The notes: a model not told the origin generated them from the letters alone. DNA of 64,000 bases from Stieleria neptunia (GCF_007754155.1 NZ_CP037423.1:10474938-10538937); one strand, 5' to 3'; counted from the first letter of the stretch, positions 27,055 to 37,077 are shown. A program made the numbers and translations.

Positions 27055-28176
27055 AAATCGACGGATCAACCCGCGAATCCAGTTCGACTTGGGACGCGGT
27101 GTCGCTTCCGGATGGGTCGACGGACCGCCGCCTTCCAACTCGGCAAGCGTCGTCGGCCGCGGCAAACGCCCCTCCAACACGGCCTTGATCTTTTCCATCA
27201 CGAACTGATTCGTCGTATCGTCGGTGCGGATCGACAAGGCGTGCTCCAGCGTCTTGCGGGCAATCTCCACTCGACCGTCCAGCAAGTAGGCGATGGAAAG
27301 ATTGCCCAACAATTCGATGTCATCGGGAGCCAACGCGACCGCTTTCTCACCCGTCTGACACGCCCGCTCGGTGTCGCCACCGGCCAACAGCACACCGGCA
27401 AGCTCCTTGTAAATGATCGTCTGGGGCTCATCGACCACCTCCAAGGCGCGCTCCAAGGCCAGAATCGCACGGGGGATTCGGTCCACCGCGTGCCAAGCCT
27501 TGCCGAGCAGAAACCAGACACGCCAGGCATCGTCTCGCTGGCTGACCAATTGCTGCAGCCGTCCGATCGCCTCGCGAATCGACTGTTGCACCTCCGCCGA
27601 TGGCGGCGGCTGCCCCGGGTGCCGCATGTTGCCCAACACCACGTCGGCAGATTTCCGGAACAGTTCCTCCGCGGTCTCGTGCAACCGGGCACTGTAAAGC
27701 AATTGCCCGGTCTGCTTGTCGCGATAAACGTCGACTCGCTCTTCACGCCGGACAAACTCGAGCCGGTTGCGAACCTCGTCAGCCGACATGTGTTGCAGTG
27801 TCGGCCCCGCATCGGGATCCCAGCTCTCCGGAGCGACCACCACACCGGATTCATTGCCGGCCAGACTGGCGATCAAATTCCCCTTGTACTCCATCAACTG
27901 CAGCCAGTCGCAGGGGGGATGCATGGTTTGGTGGTGCGCATCGACCAAAACCATGTCCGGCGCGTCTTCGTCTCCGCAGAGCCCCATCAACAGCAACTTG
28001 TCCCGAAACAGTTCGGCATCGCGCGGCGACATGAAACTGGCCTGCGTCAACTCGCCATCGCCGAACGACATCGCGTTGGGAGCGATCGTGTGGAAATCCG
28101 ACGCGCCGCCGTCGAGACAACGATCCAAGGCGTCGTTGCGAATCACCACTGCCGTGCCTTCAAGTAACACCGGCAT
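27040..28176 (-). CDS. TPR-containing protein of unknown function
   Basis: A 378-residue soluble protein. The N-terminal half (MPVLLEGTAVVIRNDALD...) is not a family I recognise. The C-terminal half has tetratricopeptide-like repeats (AWRVWFLLGKAWHAVDRIPRAI, IIYKELAGVLLAGGDTERAC, ELLGNLSIAYLLDGRVEIA). ATG 28176 is chosen over GTG 28188 because a GAGGGA sequence lies just upstream of the ATG. The tail is basic (GLIRRFSPSR). TPRs suggest a protein-interaction role, nothing more. Confidence 0.72.
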   Translation of the reverse strand: MPVLLEGTAVVIRNDALDRCLDGGASDFHTIAPNAMSFGDGELTQASFMSPRDAELFRDKLLLMGLCGDEDAPDMVLVDAHHQTMHPPCDWLQLMEYKGNLIASLAGNESGVVVAPESWDPDAGPTLQHMSADEVRNRLEFVRREERVDVYRDKQTGQLLYSARLHETAEELFRKSADVVLGNMRHPGQPPPSAEVQQSIREAIGRLQQLVSQRDDAWRVWFLLGKAWHAVDRIPRAILALERALEVVDEPQTIIYKELAGVLLAGGDTERACQTGEKAVALAPDDIELLGNLSIAYLLDGRVEIARKTLEHALSIRTDDTTNQFVMEKIKAVLEGRLPRPTTLAELEGGGPSTHPEATPRPKSNWIRGLIRRFSPSR

Positions 28177-28180
28177 GGTT

Positions 28181-28186
28181 TCCCTC
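28181..28186 (-). promoter_or_regulatory. Shine-Dalgarno sequence for the TPR gene
   Basis: GAGGGA on the minus strand, four bases before ATG 28176. It overlaps the alternative GTG start at 28188 and so argues against that start. Confidence 0.55.
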
Positions 28187-28188
28187 AC

Positions 28189-28560
28189 GATAAAAACCGA
28201 TGAATCGTCTCCTCCATGGCCAAACGTTCATGATAGCGATTCAATTACGCGGGAACAAATCCATCCCCACCGCAACCTCATCATCGGCACAACCGCCATC
28301 GCTGCTGCCACACACACACACGGAGATTGACGCACCACAAATAGTCAATCTGGTGGTGATTCAGCGAAGACTGGGTTATCGACCGAAAACGAAACATCCG
28401 ATGAAAGGAGAGACGAATCGTCAACGGCTGAGACGAATTCCGGTCAATCGAACAACGGTACACCACCGCTCGGTGGAGGGCCGACACCTACCAAAACGAT
28501 TCCAGTGGTAGTTTCTTCGATCAGTGAAGTCGCCTCGATGAAACAAAATCATGAATCACG
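28189..28560. other. divergent intergenic region, no gene supported
   Basis: This 370-bp gap between divergent genes should hold both promoters. I see a short CA dinucleotide run (about 28308-28321) and no convincing coding sequence, hairpin or repeat. An open frame at 28200-28511 lacks a start signal and protein-like composition. Confidence 0.5.
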
Positions 28561-30018
28561 ATGCCGAAATTCTACGCACGCCTGCCGATCCGAATTCGCC
28601 TGCCGCTGACGCTGGTCTGTCTGCTGACAGCCACGGTGCTGCTGGCCGATTGGATCGGGCTGTTGCCCGACAGCCGAAAACAGCTCGCCCGGGGACGTGT
28701 TTCGTTTTGTGAATCGCTGGCCGCCGCCGGCACCGCGATGGTCGCCGACGGAGATTCACGAAGCTTCGAATCGGTCGTCACCGCGCTGGTCGAGCGAAAT
28801 CGCAGCCTCCGCTCGGTCCGATTGATCGACCCTGACGGCAACACCACGTTTCAAACCGCCGGGCACCCGCACGACTGGTCGCCGCTGCCCCAAGATCGTG
28901 ATTCGAATTTCACCATCCCGATCTTTCGTTTCGGAAAACCTTGGGGGAACCTGCAGCTCGCGTTCACCGACCCCGCAGCCGAACTCGCCGCGTCACGCTA
29001 CGGGGTCTGGGGACTGCTCGCCTTCTTGATCCCGATCAGCCTGCTCCAATACGCGTGGCTGCTGGAAACCATGCCGCCCTCACCGACACCCGCAGCCGGA
29101 CCACCGGCAGCCGATCGCGAACCACCGACCTGCAACGCGGACGGTGCCGGCGAACGCCCCACTCCGCTATCCACTGCGTCGCGATCCACTGCGCCGCTCG
29201 TCCCCGAAGTGTCTGCACCCGGCGACGACAGATCCAGCGACGACACGCTGAAAGACTACCGATCCAGCGACGACACGCTCAGAGTCGGCCACCTCGAACG
29301 CCGCGGGCCCGAAGTGCCGCCGAGCGGACCGCCGATCCACACCACGCTGCCGATCGATGATGAAGAAATGCGTTGCATCGTTGTCAACTTCGTCGATCGC
29401 CTCGATGGCCGGCTGAGCGGCATGCAAGACGCACTGGATCACGCCGACTTCCAAACCTTGCGCAGCGAAGCCCACTGGCTGAAAGGCTCCGGGGGAACCG
29501 TCGGATTCGGCGATTTCACGATCCCGGCCAGGGAACTTGAGCACGCCGCCAAAGACCAGGACAGTCAAACGGCGCTGGACATCCTGCAACAGATCCATTC
29601 CATCCGATCACGCATCGTCCCCCCCGCTCCGCCCAGCGAACACCCAGAGCCGAGTGCCCCCCTACCGCCCAGCTCGGCGGCCGACGATCACACGCCCATC
29701 GAGTGCACGCTTCCCCTGGACGATGACGACTACTTGGCCATCGTGGTCGACTTCCTGGAACAGCTCGACGTGCGGCTGATGGGCATGTTATCGATGGTCC
29801 AAACCAAATCCTTTGACGAACTGGAAAACGAAGCCCATTGGCTCAAGGGTTCCGGCGGCACCGTTGGATTCCCAATCTTCACCGAACCCGCACTCGTGCT
29901 GATGAACGCGGCGCAGGGCCGGAATGTTCGGCAATGCCAAGAAGCGCTGCGCGACGTTTTAGCGATTCGCCAACGCCTGGTCGTGCCGCAGACAGCCCCC
30001 GCGACGCCCGCCGAATAA
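28561..30018 (+). CDS. membrane protein with two HPt phosphotransfer domains
   Basis: A 485-residue protein. A first transmembrane helix (about 12-36) precedes an extracytoplasmic sensor-like domain (about 37-140) and a second helix (about 145-165). A proline-rich linker with a 30-bp tandem duplication (29231-29279) leads to two histidine-phosphotransfer domains. Each carries HWLKGSGGTVGF, with phospho-accepting His305 and His426. There is no kinase or receiver domain. HPt proteins relay phosphate between hybrid kinases and regulators; being membrane-bound, sensor-linked and duplicated is unusual. It converges on the NtrC-type regulator gene with 11 bp between stop codons. The partner kinase is unknown. 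Confidence 0.83.
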   Translation: MPKFYARLPIRIRLPLTLVCLLTATVLLADWIGLLPDSRKQLARGRVSFCESLAAAGTAMVADGDSRSFESVVTALVERNRSLRSVRLIDPDGNTTFQTAGHPHDWSPLPQDRDSNFTIPIFRFGKPWGNLQLAFTDPAAELAASRYGVWGLLAFLIPISLLQYAWLLETMPPSPTPAAGPPAADREPPTCNADGAGERPTPLSTASRSTAPLVPEVSAPGDDRSSDDTLKDYRSSDDTLRVGHLERRGPEVPPSGPPIHTTLPIDDEEMRCIVVNFVDRLDGRLSGMQDALDHADFQTLRSEAHWLKGSGGTVGFGDFTIPARELEHAAKDQDSQTALDILQQIHSIRSRIVPPAPPSEHPEPSAPLPPSSAADDHTPIECTLPLDDDDYLAIVVDFLEQLDVRLMGMLSMVQTKSFDELENEAHWLKGSGGTVGFPIFTEPALVLMNAAQGRNVRQCQEALRDVLAIRQRLVVPQTAPATPAE

Positions 30019-30029
30019 GCGCCGCACGG

Positions 30030-31517
30030 TCACGTCCCACCGGCCGCATCGACGTCGCTGATCCCATAGTGACGTAGCTTTTCCCGCAGCGTGCCACGAT
30101 GAATGCCCAGCCGGTCTGCCGCCGCGGCACGACTGCCTGCGGTCGACTGCAGCGTCAAACGAAGCAGCGTGGGTTCGACCGCGGCAATCAAGTCGGCGTG
30201 CAGGGTTGTCAGCGCGTCCCCTGCCGCGTCCCCGTCTAGCCGGTCCTTGCACCACGCCGCCACGGCATCGGCCAATGCGGCTTCGGGCCTCTGCGGCTCG
30301 CTCGGCTCGCGACCGAGTTGTGGGTCCGGAAAATCGTCGATCGTCAGTGAACGGCCACGCGCCACGACGGCGGCGTGCTCCACGGCATTACTCAATTCGC
30401 GAACATTGCCATACCAGGGCCGTCCGGCAAGTTTCTCGATCAATGCCTCGGACAAAGATTCCGCTGCCGATTCGTTGCCCAGTCGTGACAAAAAATAGCG
30501 GCACAGCACCGCGATGTCTTCCAATCGTTCACGCAGCGGAGGCAGATGGATGTGCAGCCCGCTCAGACGATAATAAAGGTCCTCGCGAAACTGCCCCAAT
30601 CGCATCGCTTCGTGAAGGTCTCGGTTGGTCGCGGCCAGAACCCGAACGTTACACCGCCGCGGATGAACGTCCCCCACCCTCAAGTATTCACCTTGATCCA
30701 ACACCCGCAACAACTTGACTTGCACCCCGATCGGCAGATCACCGATTTCATCCAAGAACACCGTGCCTCCTTCGGCGCGATCGAACAGCCCCGGCCGATC
30801 GGCATCGGCGCCGGTAAAGGCGCCTTTGACGTGACCGAATAACTCGCTTTCGACCAAGTCTTCATTCAACGTCACCGGCGCGATCGGCAGATACACCTCT
30901 TTGGCACGGTGGCTGTGCCGATGGATGGCCGCGCCGACCAATTCTTTTCCGGTCCCGGTTTCCCCCGTGATCAAGACCGACAGATCGCTGGCGGCGACCA
31001 AGGCGATCTGCCGAAACGCCTGCTGCATCGCCGGCGAGCTGCCGACCAAACGGTTTTCTCGCTGATCTTTTCGCACGACCGGCGCGGGAGCCGAACGTGA
31101 CTTGGACGTTGACAGTGCGACCTGACAGACACGGCGGGCATCGTCCAGCCGAAACGGTTTGACCAGATAATCACTGGCCCCGCGCTGAACGGCCGCGACC
31201 GCGGTTTCCAGATCGCCGAACGCCGTCATCACGATCACCGGACAACCGCCGCTGGCCTCGATGAATTTGGGCAACGCCGAAATCCCATCCTCCTTCGGCA
31301 ACCGCACATCCAACAGGACAAGATCCGGGCGCTCGGTCGCGGCAAGCTGAAGTCCCTCTTCGGCCGAGGATGCCGTCTTGACGGTGTGCCCCTGGTCGGA
31401 CAACAGACGCTCAAACGCCCAGCAAATCGAAGGTTCGTCATCCACGACCAGGACGGTTGCGCGATCCGTCGACGACGCCTCCTCCTCGGGACGCTGCGGT
31501 TGATCACGATCACTCAT
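30030..31517 (-). CDS. NtrC-family sigma-54-dependent response regulator
   Basis: A 495-residue transcription activator. An N-terminal receiver with phospho-acceptor Asp70 (LVLLDVRLP) precedes the AAA+ domain (about 155-390): GETGTGKE Walker A, GAFTGA sigma-54 contact loop, [12 protein letters not shown]alker B, and a [19 protein letters not shown] segment. A Fis-type helix-turn-helix is at the C-terminus ([21 protein letters not shown]). It activates RpoN promoters after phosphorylation, presumably by the kinase encoded just upstream; the genes overlap by 8 bp (31510-31517). Target genes are not evident. Confidence 0.95.
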   Translation of the reverse strand: MSDRDQPQRPEEEASSTDRATVLVVDDEPSICWAFERLLSDQGHTVKTASSAEEGLQLAATERPDLVLLDVRLPKEDGISALPKFIEASGGCPVIVMTAFGDLETAVAAVQRGASDYLVKPFRLDDARRVCQVALSTSKSRSAPAPVVRKDQRENRLVGSSPAMQQAFRQIALVAASDLSVLITGETGTGKELVGAAIHRHSHRAKEVYLPIAPVTLNEDLVESELFGHVKGAFTGADADRPGLFDRAEGGTVFLDEIGDLPIGVQVKLLRVLDQGEYLRVGDVHPRRCNVRVLAATNRDLHEAMRLGQFREDLYYRLSGLHIHLPPLRERLEDIAVLCRYFLSRLGNESAAESLSEALIEKLAGRPWYGNVRELSNAVEHAAVVARGRSLTIDDFPDPQLGREPSEPQRPEAALADAVAAWCKDRLDGDAAGDALTTLHADLIAAVEPTLLRLTLQSTAGSRAAAADRLGIHRGTLREKLRHYGISDVDAAGGT

Positions 31518-33030
31518 TCGGCTGACTCTCCTGTGTGACGTTCACGGCCAAATCGAACGTCGTTGTCTCTGACTCACGCCGCCAACGGATCGACCCGCCC
31601 AGCGATTCGGCCGTCCGTTTCACCAGCGGCAACCCCAGCCCCAGGCCTTCGGGTTTGGACGTGACGAAGGGATCAAACAGTGTCTGCGAAACCGATGGGT
31701 CAACGCCAGGCCCATTGTCGGTGACCGACACGACACATCGATTCGGCCGATCCAAACCGGCGCTGACTGCGATCTTGGTCCCGGCCTGCATCGCGTTGAG
31801 CACCAAGTTGGACACCGCGGCCGAAAACGACGCCCCGTCCTTGACGACCACGGTCTGCGTCGACGCATCGATCGACCAAGCCAATTCCACGCGAAGATGA
31901 TCGGCAATCGGTTGATGCGTCGAACGCACATCGTCCAAACACGCGCCGACCCGCTGTGGTCGATCCCTCGAATCTTGCCCACGACCGAATGCGAGCAATC
32001 GGTCGACGTACTCTTCGGCGATCTCCAACTGTCGAAGCGCCACGCGGACTTCCTCGTCCGGCATTTGATCCAGTTTCCCTTGATGCAGCTCCATCGCCAT
32101 CTTGGCACCGGTCAGTGTGTTGCGAAGCTGGTGAGCCATCCCGCCAGAAATCTGGTGCAACAGTTTGGCGCTCTGTTGGCGGTTGATCTGCTCCCACAAC
32201 GCGGTCAGCTGATCCGCCATCGCGCTGATCGCTTTGGCCAGCCGTCCGATCTCATCGGGCCCCGCGTCGGAAAGTTCCGATTCAAAATCACCGGCGGCGA
32301 TCCGATCGACTTGAGTTTCCAGTCGCTTCAGTCGGCCGATCAATCGCGAGGTCAGCAAGAACATCAGCACGCTGACCACGGCAATCGTGGACAGCCCCGT
32401 CAACAGCGGCAACACGGCCGCCCGCCTGGCGACCGCATCGACGTTTTGCTTGGCGAATAAGACGACAATGGCCGATGCTCGGCCGCTGCCGGCACCCGCC
32501 CCGCGACGATGAAACGCAAACGCAAAAAACGGGGTCGATCCAAGCACCACGTCCACCGGAGCCTGCGTGGGGCCGCCGGCGGCGGCCCCCGCGGTCCCGC
32601 CGGCAAGCGATGCGCTCAGCAACTCATCGAGCGACTCATCCAGCGACTCATCCAGCGATTCGCCCAGCGATTCGCCCAACCGCAGGGCCGCCGTGGCGGT
32701 CGTCTCCCGCGGCAACGTCGATGACAGAACCGCTCCCGATTGGTCGACGGTGATCCATTGCGTTCCGGTCAATTGCGAGAGCGAGTGCAGCACCGGCGGG
32801 GTCAGCGGAAACGTGGATGTTCCGATCGCCGATTCGATCCAACGGTAGCGTTCGGTCATTTCCTCCATCGCCCAACGACGGCCCAACGTCCACGATGTCC
32901 AAGCGACGCCGATCGCGGCGAGCGTTGCGGCCACCACCAATGGCGTCAGAATGCGGGTGGTCAGTGAATGATGCGTCAGCACGTTGAATGAACGGTCGCG
33001 TTGGGAGGCGTTTGGCACGACCGCCATCAT
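31510..33030 (-). CDS. membrane sensor histidine kinase
   Basis: A 506-residue kinase. It has two transmembrane helices (about 26-48 and 206-230) around an extracytoplasmic domain, a HAMP domain (about 228-282), an H-box with His300 (GGMAHQLRNTL) and the ATPase domain (NLVLNAMQAG, DNGPGV, GLGLGLPLV). The external domain contains an in-frame tandem repeat of ESLD-type units (five 12-bp units, 32621-32680) and an alanine/glycine-rich stretch. It is cotranscribed with and overlaps the NtrC-type gene, a standard two-component pair. The signal is unknown. The start could be the first or second Met. Confidence 0.93.
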   Translation of the reverse strand: MMAVVPNASQRDRSFNVLTHHSLTTRILTPLVVAATLAAIGVAWTSWTLGRRWAMEEMTERYRWIESAIGTSTFPLTPPVLHSLSQLTGTQWITVDQSGAVLSSTLPRETTATAALRLGESLGESLDESLDESLDELLSASLAGGTAGAAAGGPTQAPVDVVLGSTPFFAFAFHRRGAGAGSGRASAIVVLFAKQNVDAVARRAAVLPLLTGLSTIAVVSVLMFLLTSRLIGRLKRLETQVDRIAAGDFESELSDAGPDEIGRLAKAISAMADQLTALWEQINRQQSAKLLHQISGGMAHQLRNTLTGAKMAMELHQGKLDQMPDEEVRVALRQLEIAEEYVDRLLAFGRGQDSRDRPQRVGACLDDVRSTHQPIADHLRVELAWSIDASTQTVVVKDGASFSAAVSNLVLNAMQAGTKIAVSAGLDRPNRCVVSVTDNGPGVDPSVSQTLFDPFVTSKPEGLGLGLPLVKRTAESLGGSIRWRRESETTTFDLAVNVTQESQPNE

Positions 33031-33139
33031 AAACGCATCGGCCGGGTTGCTGTGACCCGCCGTCCAGGCGGTCCGTCACGCCGCCCTGCCGCTAAGTCAA
33101 GAAGCGACTTACCCCAAAATGGCTCCCCCTCGCCCCCGC

Positions 33140-35905
33140 TCAACGCCCCCGGCGCACGTCCCATTTTTGACGAATCTGCAGGGCTGCTCCCCGCGCCGCT
33201 TCGGCCGCATCGGTCTCCTGCATCGCCGTCGAGGTTTCGGCAACTTGATCGTAGAGCCTGGCGAGCATGCCCCAGGCCATCCGATTGTCGGAGCGGAGTC
33301 GGGCATAGGTTTCGAGGTCTTCGACCGCTTGCTCGGCACTCGCCCTTGACTGATCCAATCGCCCGATTCGGAACAGGGCTTGCGCGTGCTCGCGGAGCGC
33401 CATGGCGCAAAGAAAGTGATACGCGGGGACGTCGGGAAAGTTGCTGGTCAACGAGCGATAGATGTGGATCGCCTGATTCAAGTACGCAATCGCGGCGTCC
33501 GAATCGGAACGATCGACCAACTGTCCCATCGTCTTGAGCGCATCGGCCAGCGTCACCTTGTAGCGAGGAATCGCGGGATACGCGTCACTTAAATTGCGGG
33601 CGATCTTGATCCCACGCTGAAGTTGGGCGATCTGTTCCTGGGAATCATCCGACCGGCGCGAACGCCGAACCGTTGCGGTCAAGATTTCCGCCAGCTCGCA
33701 CTGATAGTCGGGCACCTGTGGATGTTCCAGCACCAACTCGTCCAGGATGGCGATTCCGGCGGACTTGACATGGTTTCGCTCATCGCTGTTGCGATCCGAA
33801 GCAAACGGGTAATAGGCCCGATAGGCTCGCGCCAGGGCCAACTGGTAACTCAAATGATCGGGTTCGCGATCGACCAGCGTCTCCAGGATCGAGACGGCTG
33901 TGCGATGGCTGCGTTTCGCATCGTTATGGTGAAACATCAACCATTGCGATTGGCCGAGGTTGCTGAACGTCCGCGCCAATTCGGCTTGACAGGACGCCGG
34001 GTCTTTCTGGGCCTGCGCGATCAGGGCGTCCCGCGCCAGCAGGAACTGCTGCTCCGCTTCAACGAACCGGCTGGTCGAATGTTTAACCAGCCCCAATTGA
34101 TTGAGCACCTTGGCCTTGATCAACACCAACGACGTGTCATCACCGGCATCTTGTTGATCCAGAATCTGCAAACAGCGAACGTACGCGCGTTCTGCTTTTC
34201 CGTACTTGCCCAACCGCTGATAAATGTCGCCGGCGCGTTTGTGGACACGCGCCGTGTCGCGTTGCAGCCGAGGGCTGGGCGCGTTGTCGACGGCGAATCG
34301 ATCATAAAACCGAATCGCGTCTTCCATCAGCGACGCGTTGTGATCGGAAACCAACAACTGAAGCTCGCCGGGTGCGGGATCATCGGGACCGGGTTCCAGA
34401 TCGGCCGGACGGGCCATCCAACTGGATGTGAAACGCCCCAGGATCTGATCCATCGATTCCAAGGCAACGATCAGATTGGTTTCGGCCCGATGCCGCTCTT
34501 GCACCGCTTCACGCCACTTCGAACTGACCAGAACGAACGACGTGCCGATCACGACCGCCAACGTGCCGACCAACGAAGCGGCCAAGGGATCGCGACGCGC
34601 CCATCGCACCATCCGCCCGATCCCGCCGATCCGCCTGGCACGCACCGGACGCCTCTTGATGAACCGCGTCAAATCGTCGGCCAACTCGCGTCCGTTTGCA
34701 TAGCGTTGCTCCGGCCGCAACGCCATCGCTTTGAGGACGATCGCTTCCAGATCCCTGGGAATGCGTGGTCGCACTTCACGCGGCTTTTGAAACTCACCGC
34801 GCAGAATCCGGTCCACCACCCCGGCCTTGCTGCCGGCGACGAACGCCGGTTGCAGGGTGATCAGTTCGTACAGCGTCACCCCCAGGCTATAGAGATCGCT
34901 ACGCGTGTCGTGTTTGCCGCCGAGCTGCTCGGGCGCCATAAACCGCAGCGTCCCGGCGATGTCGTTTCGGTCCACCGACGGGGCTTGCTGGAGTGCCGTC
35001 GCGAGCCCGAAATCGGTCACCCAAACCGTCCCGTTCGGGTCGATCATCAAATTGCTCGGCTTGATGTCTCGGTGCAGCACGCCTTGGCTGTGTGCGTAGT
35101 GAATCGCGTCGGCGACCTGGACCCCGATATTCGCCGCGCGTCGAAAACTGGAGGTGATCGCCGCGCCCAATCCCGGCTCCCCCGCCGCCGAATCCGGCTC
35201 CGGCTCCGCGGCGATGTGGGGAAGCTCGCCTTCGCGATGGCCGAACCATCGGCCGCGCCGGATCGAGCGGTCGCTGCCGGAGTCCGCCGTGCTGCCGGCC
35301 CCCAGACGCCAGGCATGCGTCTCATCGGCGGAAAGGTCGCGACGCGGCCGAATCTTGGCCTGCTCGATGATTTCGTCCAGCCCGATCCCATCGATTCGCT
35401 GCATCACAAAGTAGTGCAGTCCGGCATGATGGCCGACGCCAAACACGGGCACGATGTTGTTGTGGTGCAACCGCGCCGCCGTCTTGGATTCGCGCGAAAA
35501 CCGCTCCAGCTTGCGGGCCTCTCGGAGCATTTGCCGGGGAAAAACCTTGACCGCCACACGCCGCTGAAGACTTTGCTGCTCGGCTTCATAGACCACCCCC
35601 ATCGCACCGCGGCCGATCTCGCGAATGATGTGATAGTCGCCCAGCTCCTGCGGCGTGTCGATTTCAATGTCATAGGGATCGGCGGTCGAAGACAACGTGT
35701 TCTCTTTGAACTTTTCCAACGCGATCATGACCGGAAATTGCAGACGAATCTGATCGGCCAATTCCGGATGGGCGCGGGCGTATTGGTCCGTCGTCACCTG
35801 TTCCCCGCGGCGCCGGCGTTCCAGCAATTCTTCGCCGAGTGCCTCGACCGGATCACGAATCTCCGCCTGATCATCGTCACGGACGTGCGTCGAGTCATGA
35901 TTCAT
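33140..35905 (-). CDS. serine/threonine protein kinase with TPR sensor part
   Basis: A 921-residue Hanks-type kinase. Kinase domain about 90-425: GRGAMG (98-103), Lys120, HRDIKPSN (278-285), DFG (298-300), and GTLRFMAPEQ. An insertion of about 80 residues, rich in Gly/Ser/Glu, lies between DEIIEQAK and ANIGVQVADAIHYAH. A transmembrane helix follows near 455-475 (LVGTLAVVIGTSFVLV), then tetratricopeptide-like repeats (GDIYQRLGKYGKAERAYVRC and others) that are probably outside the cytoplasm. It starts at ATG 35905, inside the end of the ECF sigma factor gene (11-bp overlap), so the two are translated together. This pairing is common in planctomycetes and suggests kinase control of the sigma factor. 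Confidence 0.92.
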   Translation of the reverse strand: MNHDSTHVRDDDQAEIRDPVEALGEELLERRRRGEQVTTDQYARAHPELADQIRLQFPVMIALEKFKENTLSSTADPYDIEIDTPQELGDYHIIREIGRGAMGVVYEAEQQSLQRRVAVKVFPRQMLREARKLERFSRESKTAARLHHNNIVPVFGVGHHAGLHYFVMQRIDGIGLDEIIEQAKIRPRRDLSADETHAWRLGAGSTADSGSDRSIRRGRWFGHREGELPHIAAEPEPDSAAGEPGLGAAITSSFRRAANIGVQVADAIHYAHSQGVLHRDIKPSNLMIDPNGTVWVTDFGLATALQQAPSVDRNDIAGTLRFMAPEQLGGKHDTRSDLYSLGVTLYELITLQPAFVAGSKAGVVDRILRGEFQKPREVRPRIPRDLEAIVLKAMALRPEQRYANGRELADDLTRFIKRRPVRARRIGGIGRMVRWARRDPLAASLVGTLAVVIGTSFVLVSSKWREAVQERHRAETNLIVALESMDQILGRFTSSWMARPADLEPGPDDPAPGELQLLVSDHNASLMEDAIRFYDRFAVDNAPSPRLQRDTARVHKRAGDIYQRLGKYGKAERAYVRCLQILDQQDAGDDTSLVLIKAKVLNQLGLVKHSTSRFVEAEQQFLLARDALIAQAQKDPASCQAELARTFSNLGQSQWLMFHHNDAKRSHRTAVSILETLVDREPDHLSYQLALARAYRAYYPFASDRNSDERNHVKSAGIAILDELVLEHPQVPDYQCELAEILTATVRRSRRSDDSQEQIAQLQRGIKIARNLSDAYPAIPRYKVTLADALKTMGQLVDRSDSDAAIAYLNQAIHIYRSLTSNFPDVPAYHFLCAMALREHAQALFRIGRLDQSRASAEQAVEDLETYARLRSDNRMAWGMLARLYDQVAETSTAMQETDAAEAARGAALQIRQKWDVRRGR

Positions 35906-36527
35906 CGAGGAACCCGGGGATTTCTTGAAGCACTTCGCGGAGCCGGGTGAGCGCCCGCATGTAACGGTTACTGGCGGCCGCTTCCTTCAGCCCCAGCACC
36001 TCGGCCACTTCGCTGTTGCGCAGTTCTTCGAAGTGCCGCAGGGCAATCACCTCGCGGTCGATTTCGTCCATCCCCTCGAGAGCCATTTCGATCTGCAGAA
36101 CCAACTCGGCATGCATCGCCAACTGGCTCGGCGAAGCCAAGGCGGACGCCAATTGCAACGCCATCGACGCCGACGTCGCCGCCAACAACTGCCGGTTGAT
36201 CCCGACCTCTTGCTTGATATCTCGCATCTCCGCCTTCAAATGACGGCGATGGACGTCGATCAGCCGCTGGGTCGTCAATTGGCGGAGCCAGACATAAAAC
36301 GACAACTGCGGACGCCGCAAGTAATGCCGCATCCGTTGATGGGCATCGATATAAACCTCTTGCAAAATGTCCGACGCATCTTCGCGGCCTCGCAAACGAC
36401 GGTCCATTCTAAACTCAAGCATCCGTTTTAAACGCTCTCGGTGAATCGAAAACAGCTCCACAAAGGCATGCTCTTCGCCGGACTGCAAACGCTCGACGAG
36501 CTCTTCGTTGAAGCCGCTGCCCGGCAT
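35895..36527 (-). CDS. ECF-type sigma-70 family factor (kinase-linked)
   Basis: A 210-residue sigma factor. Region 2 includes ASDILQEVYIDAHQR and FYVWLRQLTTQRLIDVHRRH; region 4 includes DREVIALRHFEELRNSEVAEVLGL with the helix-turn-helix. No zinc anti-sigma gene is beside it; instead it overlaps a Ser/Thr kinase gene by 11 bp. Planctomycetes have many such pairs, and kinase-based regulation is the likely replacement. Targets are unknown. ATG 36527 is a good start and gives a normal length. Confidence 0.92.
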   Translation of the reverse strand: MPGSGFNEELVERLQSGEEHAFVELFSIHRERLKRMLEFRMDRRLRGREDASDILQEVYIDAHQRMRHYLRRPQLSFYVWLRQLTTQRLIDVHRRHLKAEMRDIKQEVGINRQLLAATSASMALQLASALASPSQLAMHAELVLQIEMALEGMDEIDREVIALRHFEELRNSEVAEVLGLKEAAASNRYMRALTRLREVLQEIPGFLDES

Positions 36528-37077
36528 CTCGGTCCCCTTGAAACGGATTGAAATCGGATTTTACACCACGCCACGGCCGATCGCCGCGAATGTCTCAGCC
36601 GCGACAGCGGTCTGGCAGCCCACTCCCGCGGCCTGCCACCACCACTTTCCTGAACAATCCGAGCAGAATCTTGGTCGGTTTGGGCGCCACAGTAGGCGAT
36701 CGTTGCGTTTCAAGTCGAACCGAAAATCCAATGCGGTGTGTTTGCCGGACAAGTTTGCCGGACATGTTTGCCGGACAAGGGCGTCCCCTGACTTTCACGT
36801 CCCCCCGACTTCTCATTGTAACCCTGGAACACCGGCCACGGTCGCCGCTGAGTTTTCGCCACGACCGAGACATTCGTCATCTTCCCACCGGGAATTGCGA
36901 CTCTGCCGCCAGTCGGGTTTTCTACCCACCTTGCGGAACCGACCGAATTGCGACACGCTTAGATCCTGCGAGTCCGTGAAGAACTCGTGAAAATCGGTGT
37001 TCGCTCGGTGCCAAGTTGTCACCGATCCTGACGAACACTGAACGTTCAAACCACCAAAAATCCCACAGGGTGCCCAG
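36528..37077. other. divergent intergenic region with 3 x 13-bp repeat
   Basis: This 550-bp gap between divergent genes contains no supported gene. It has three tandem copies of GTTTGCCGGACAA (36740-36778, the middle copy ending in T). The promoter of the small lipoprotein gene presumably lies in its right part; I cannot pick a clear -35/-10 pair. Confidence 0.55.

Noticed and set aside
28200..28511. 103-residue open frame between divergent genes
   Set aside because: No Shine-Dalgarno sequence, no recognisable domain, and it begins immediately beside the TPR gene promoter region.
33623..35950. 775-residue open frame on the plus strand
   Set aside because: Antisense to the Ser/Thr kinase gene, whose motifs are clear; long antisense frames are expected at this GC content.
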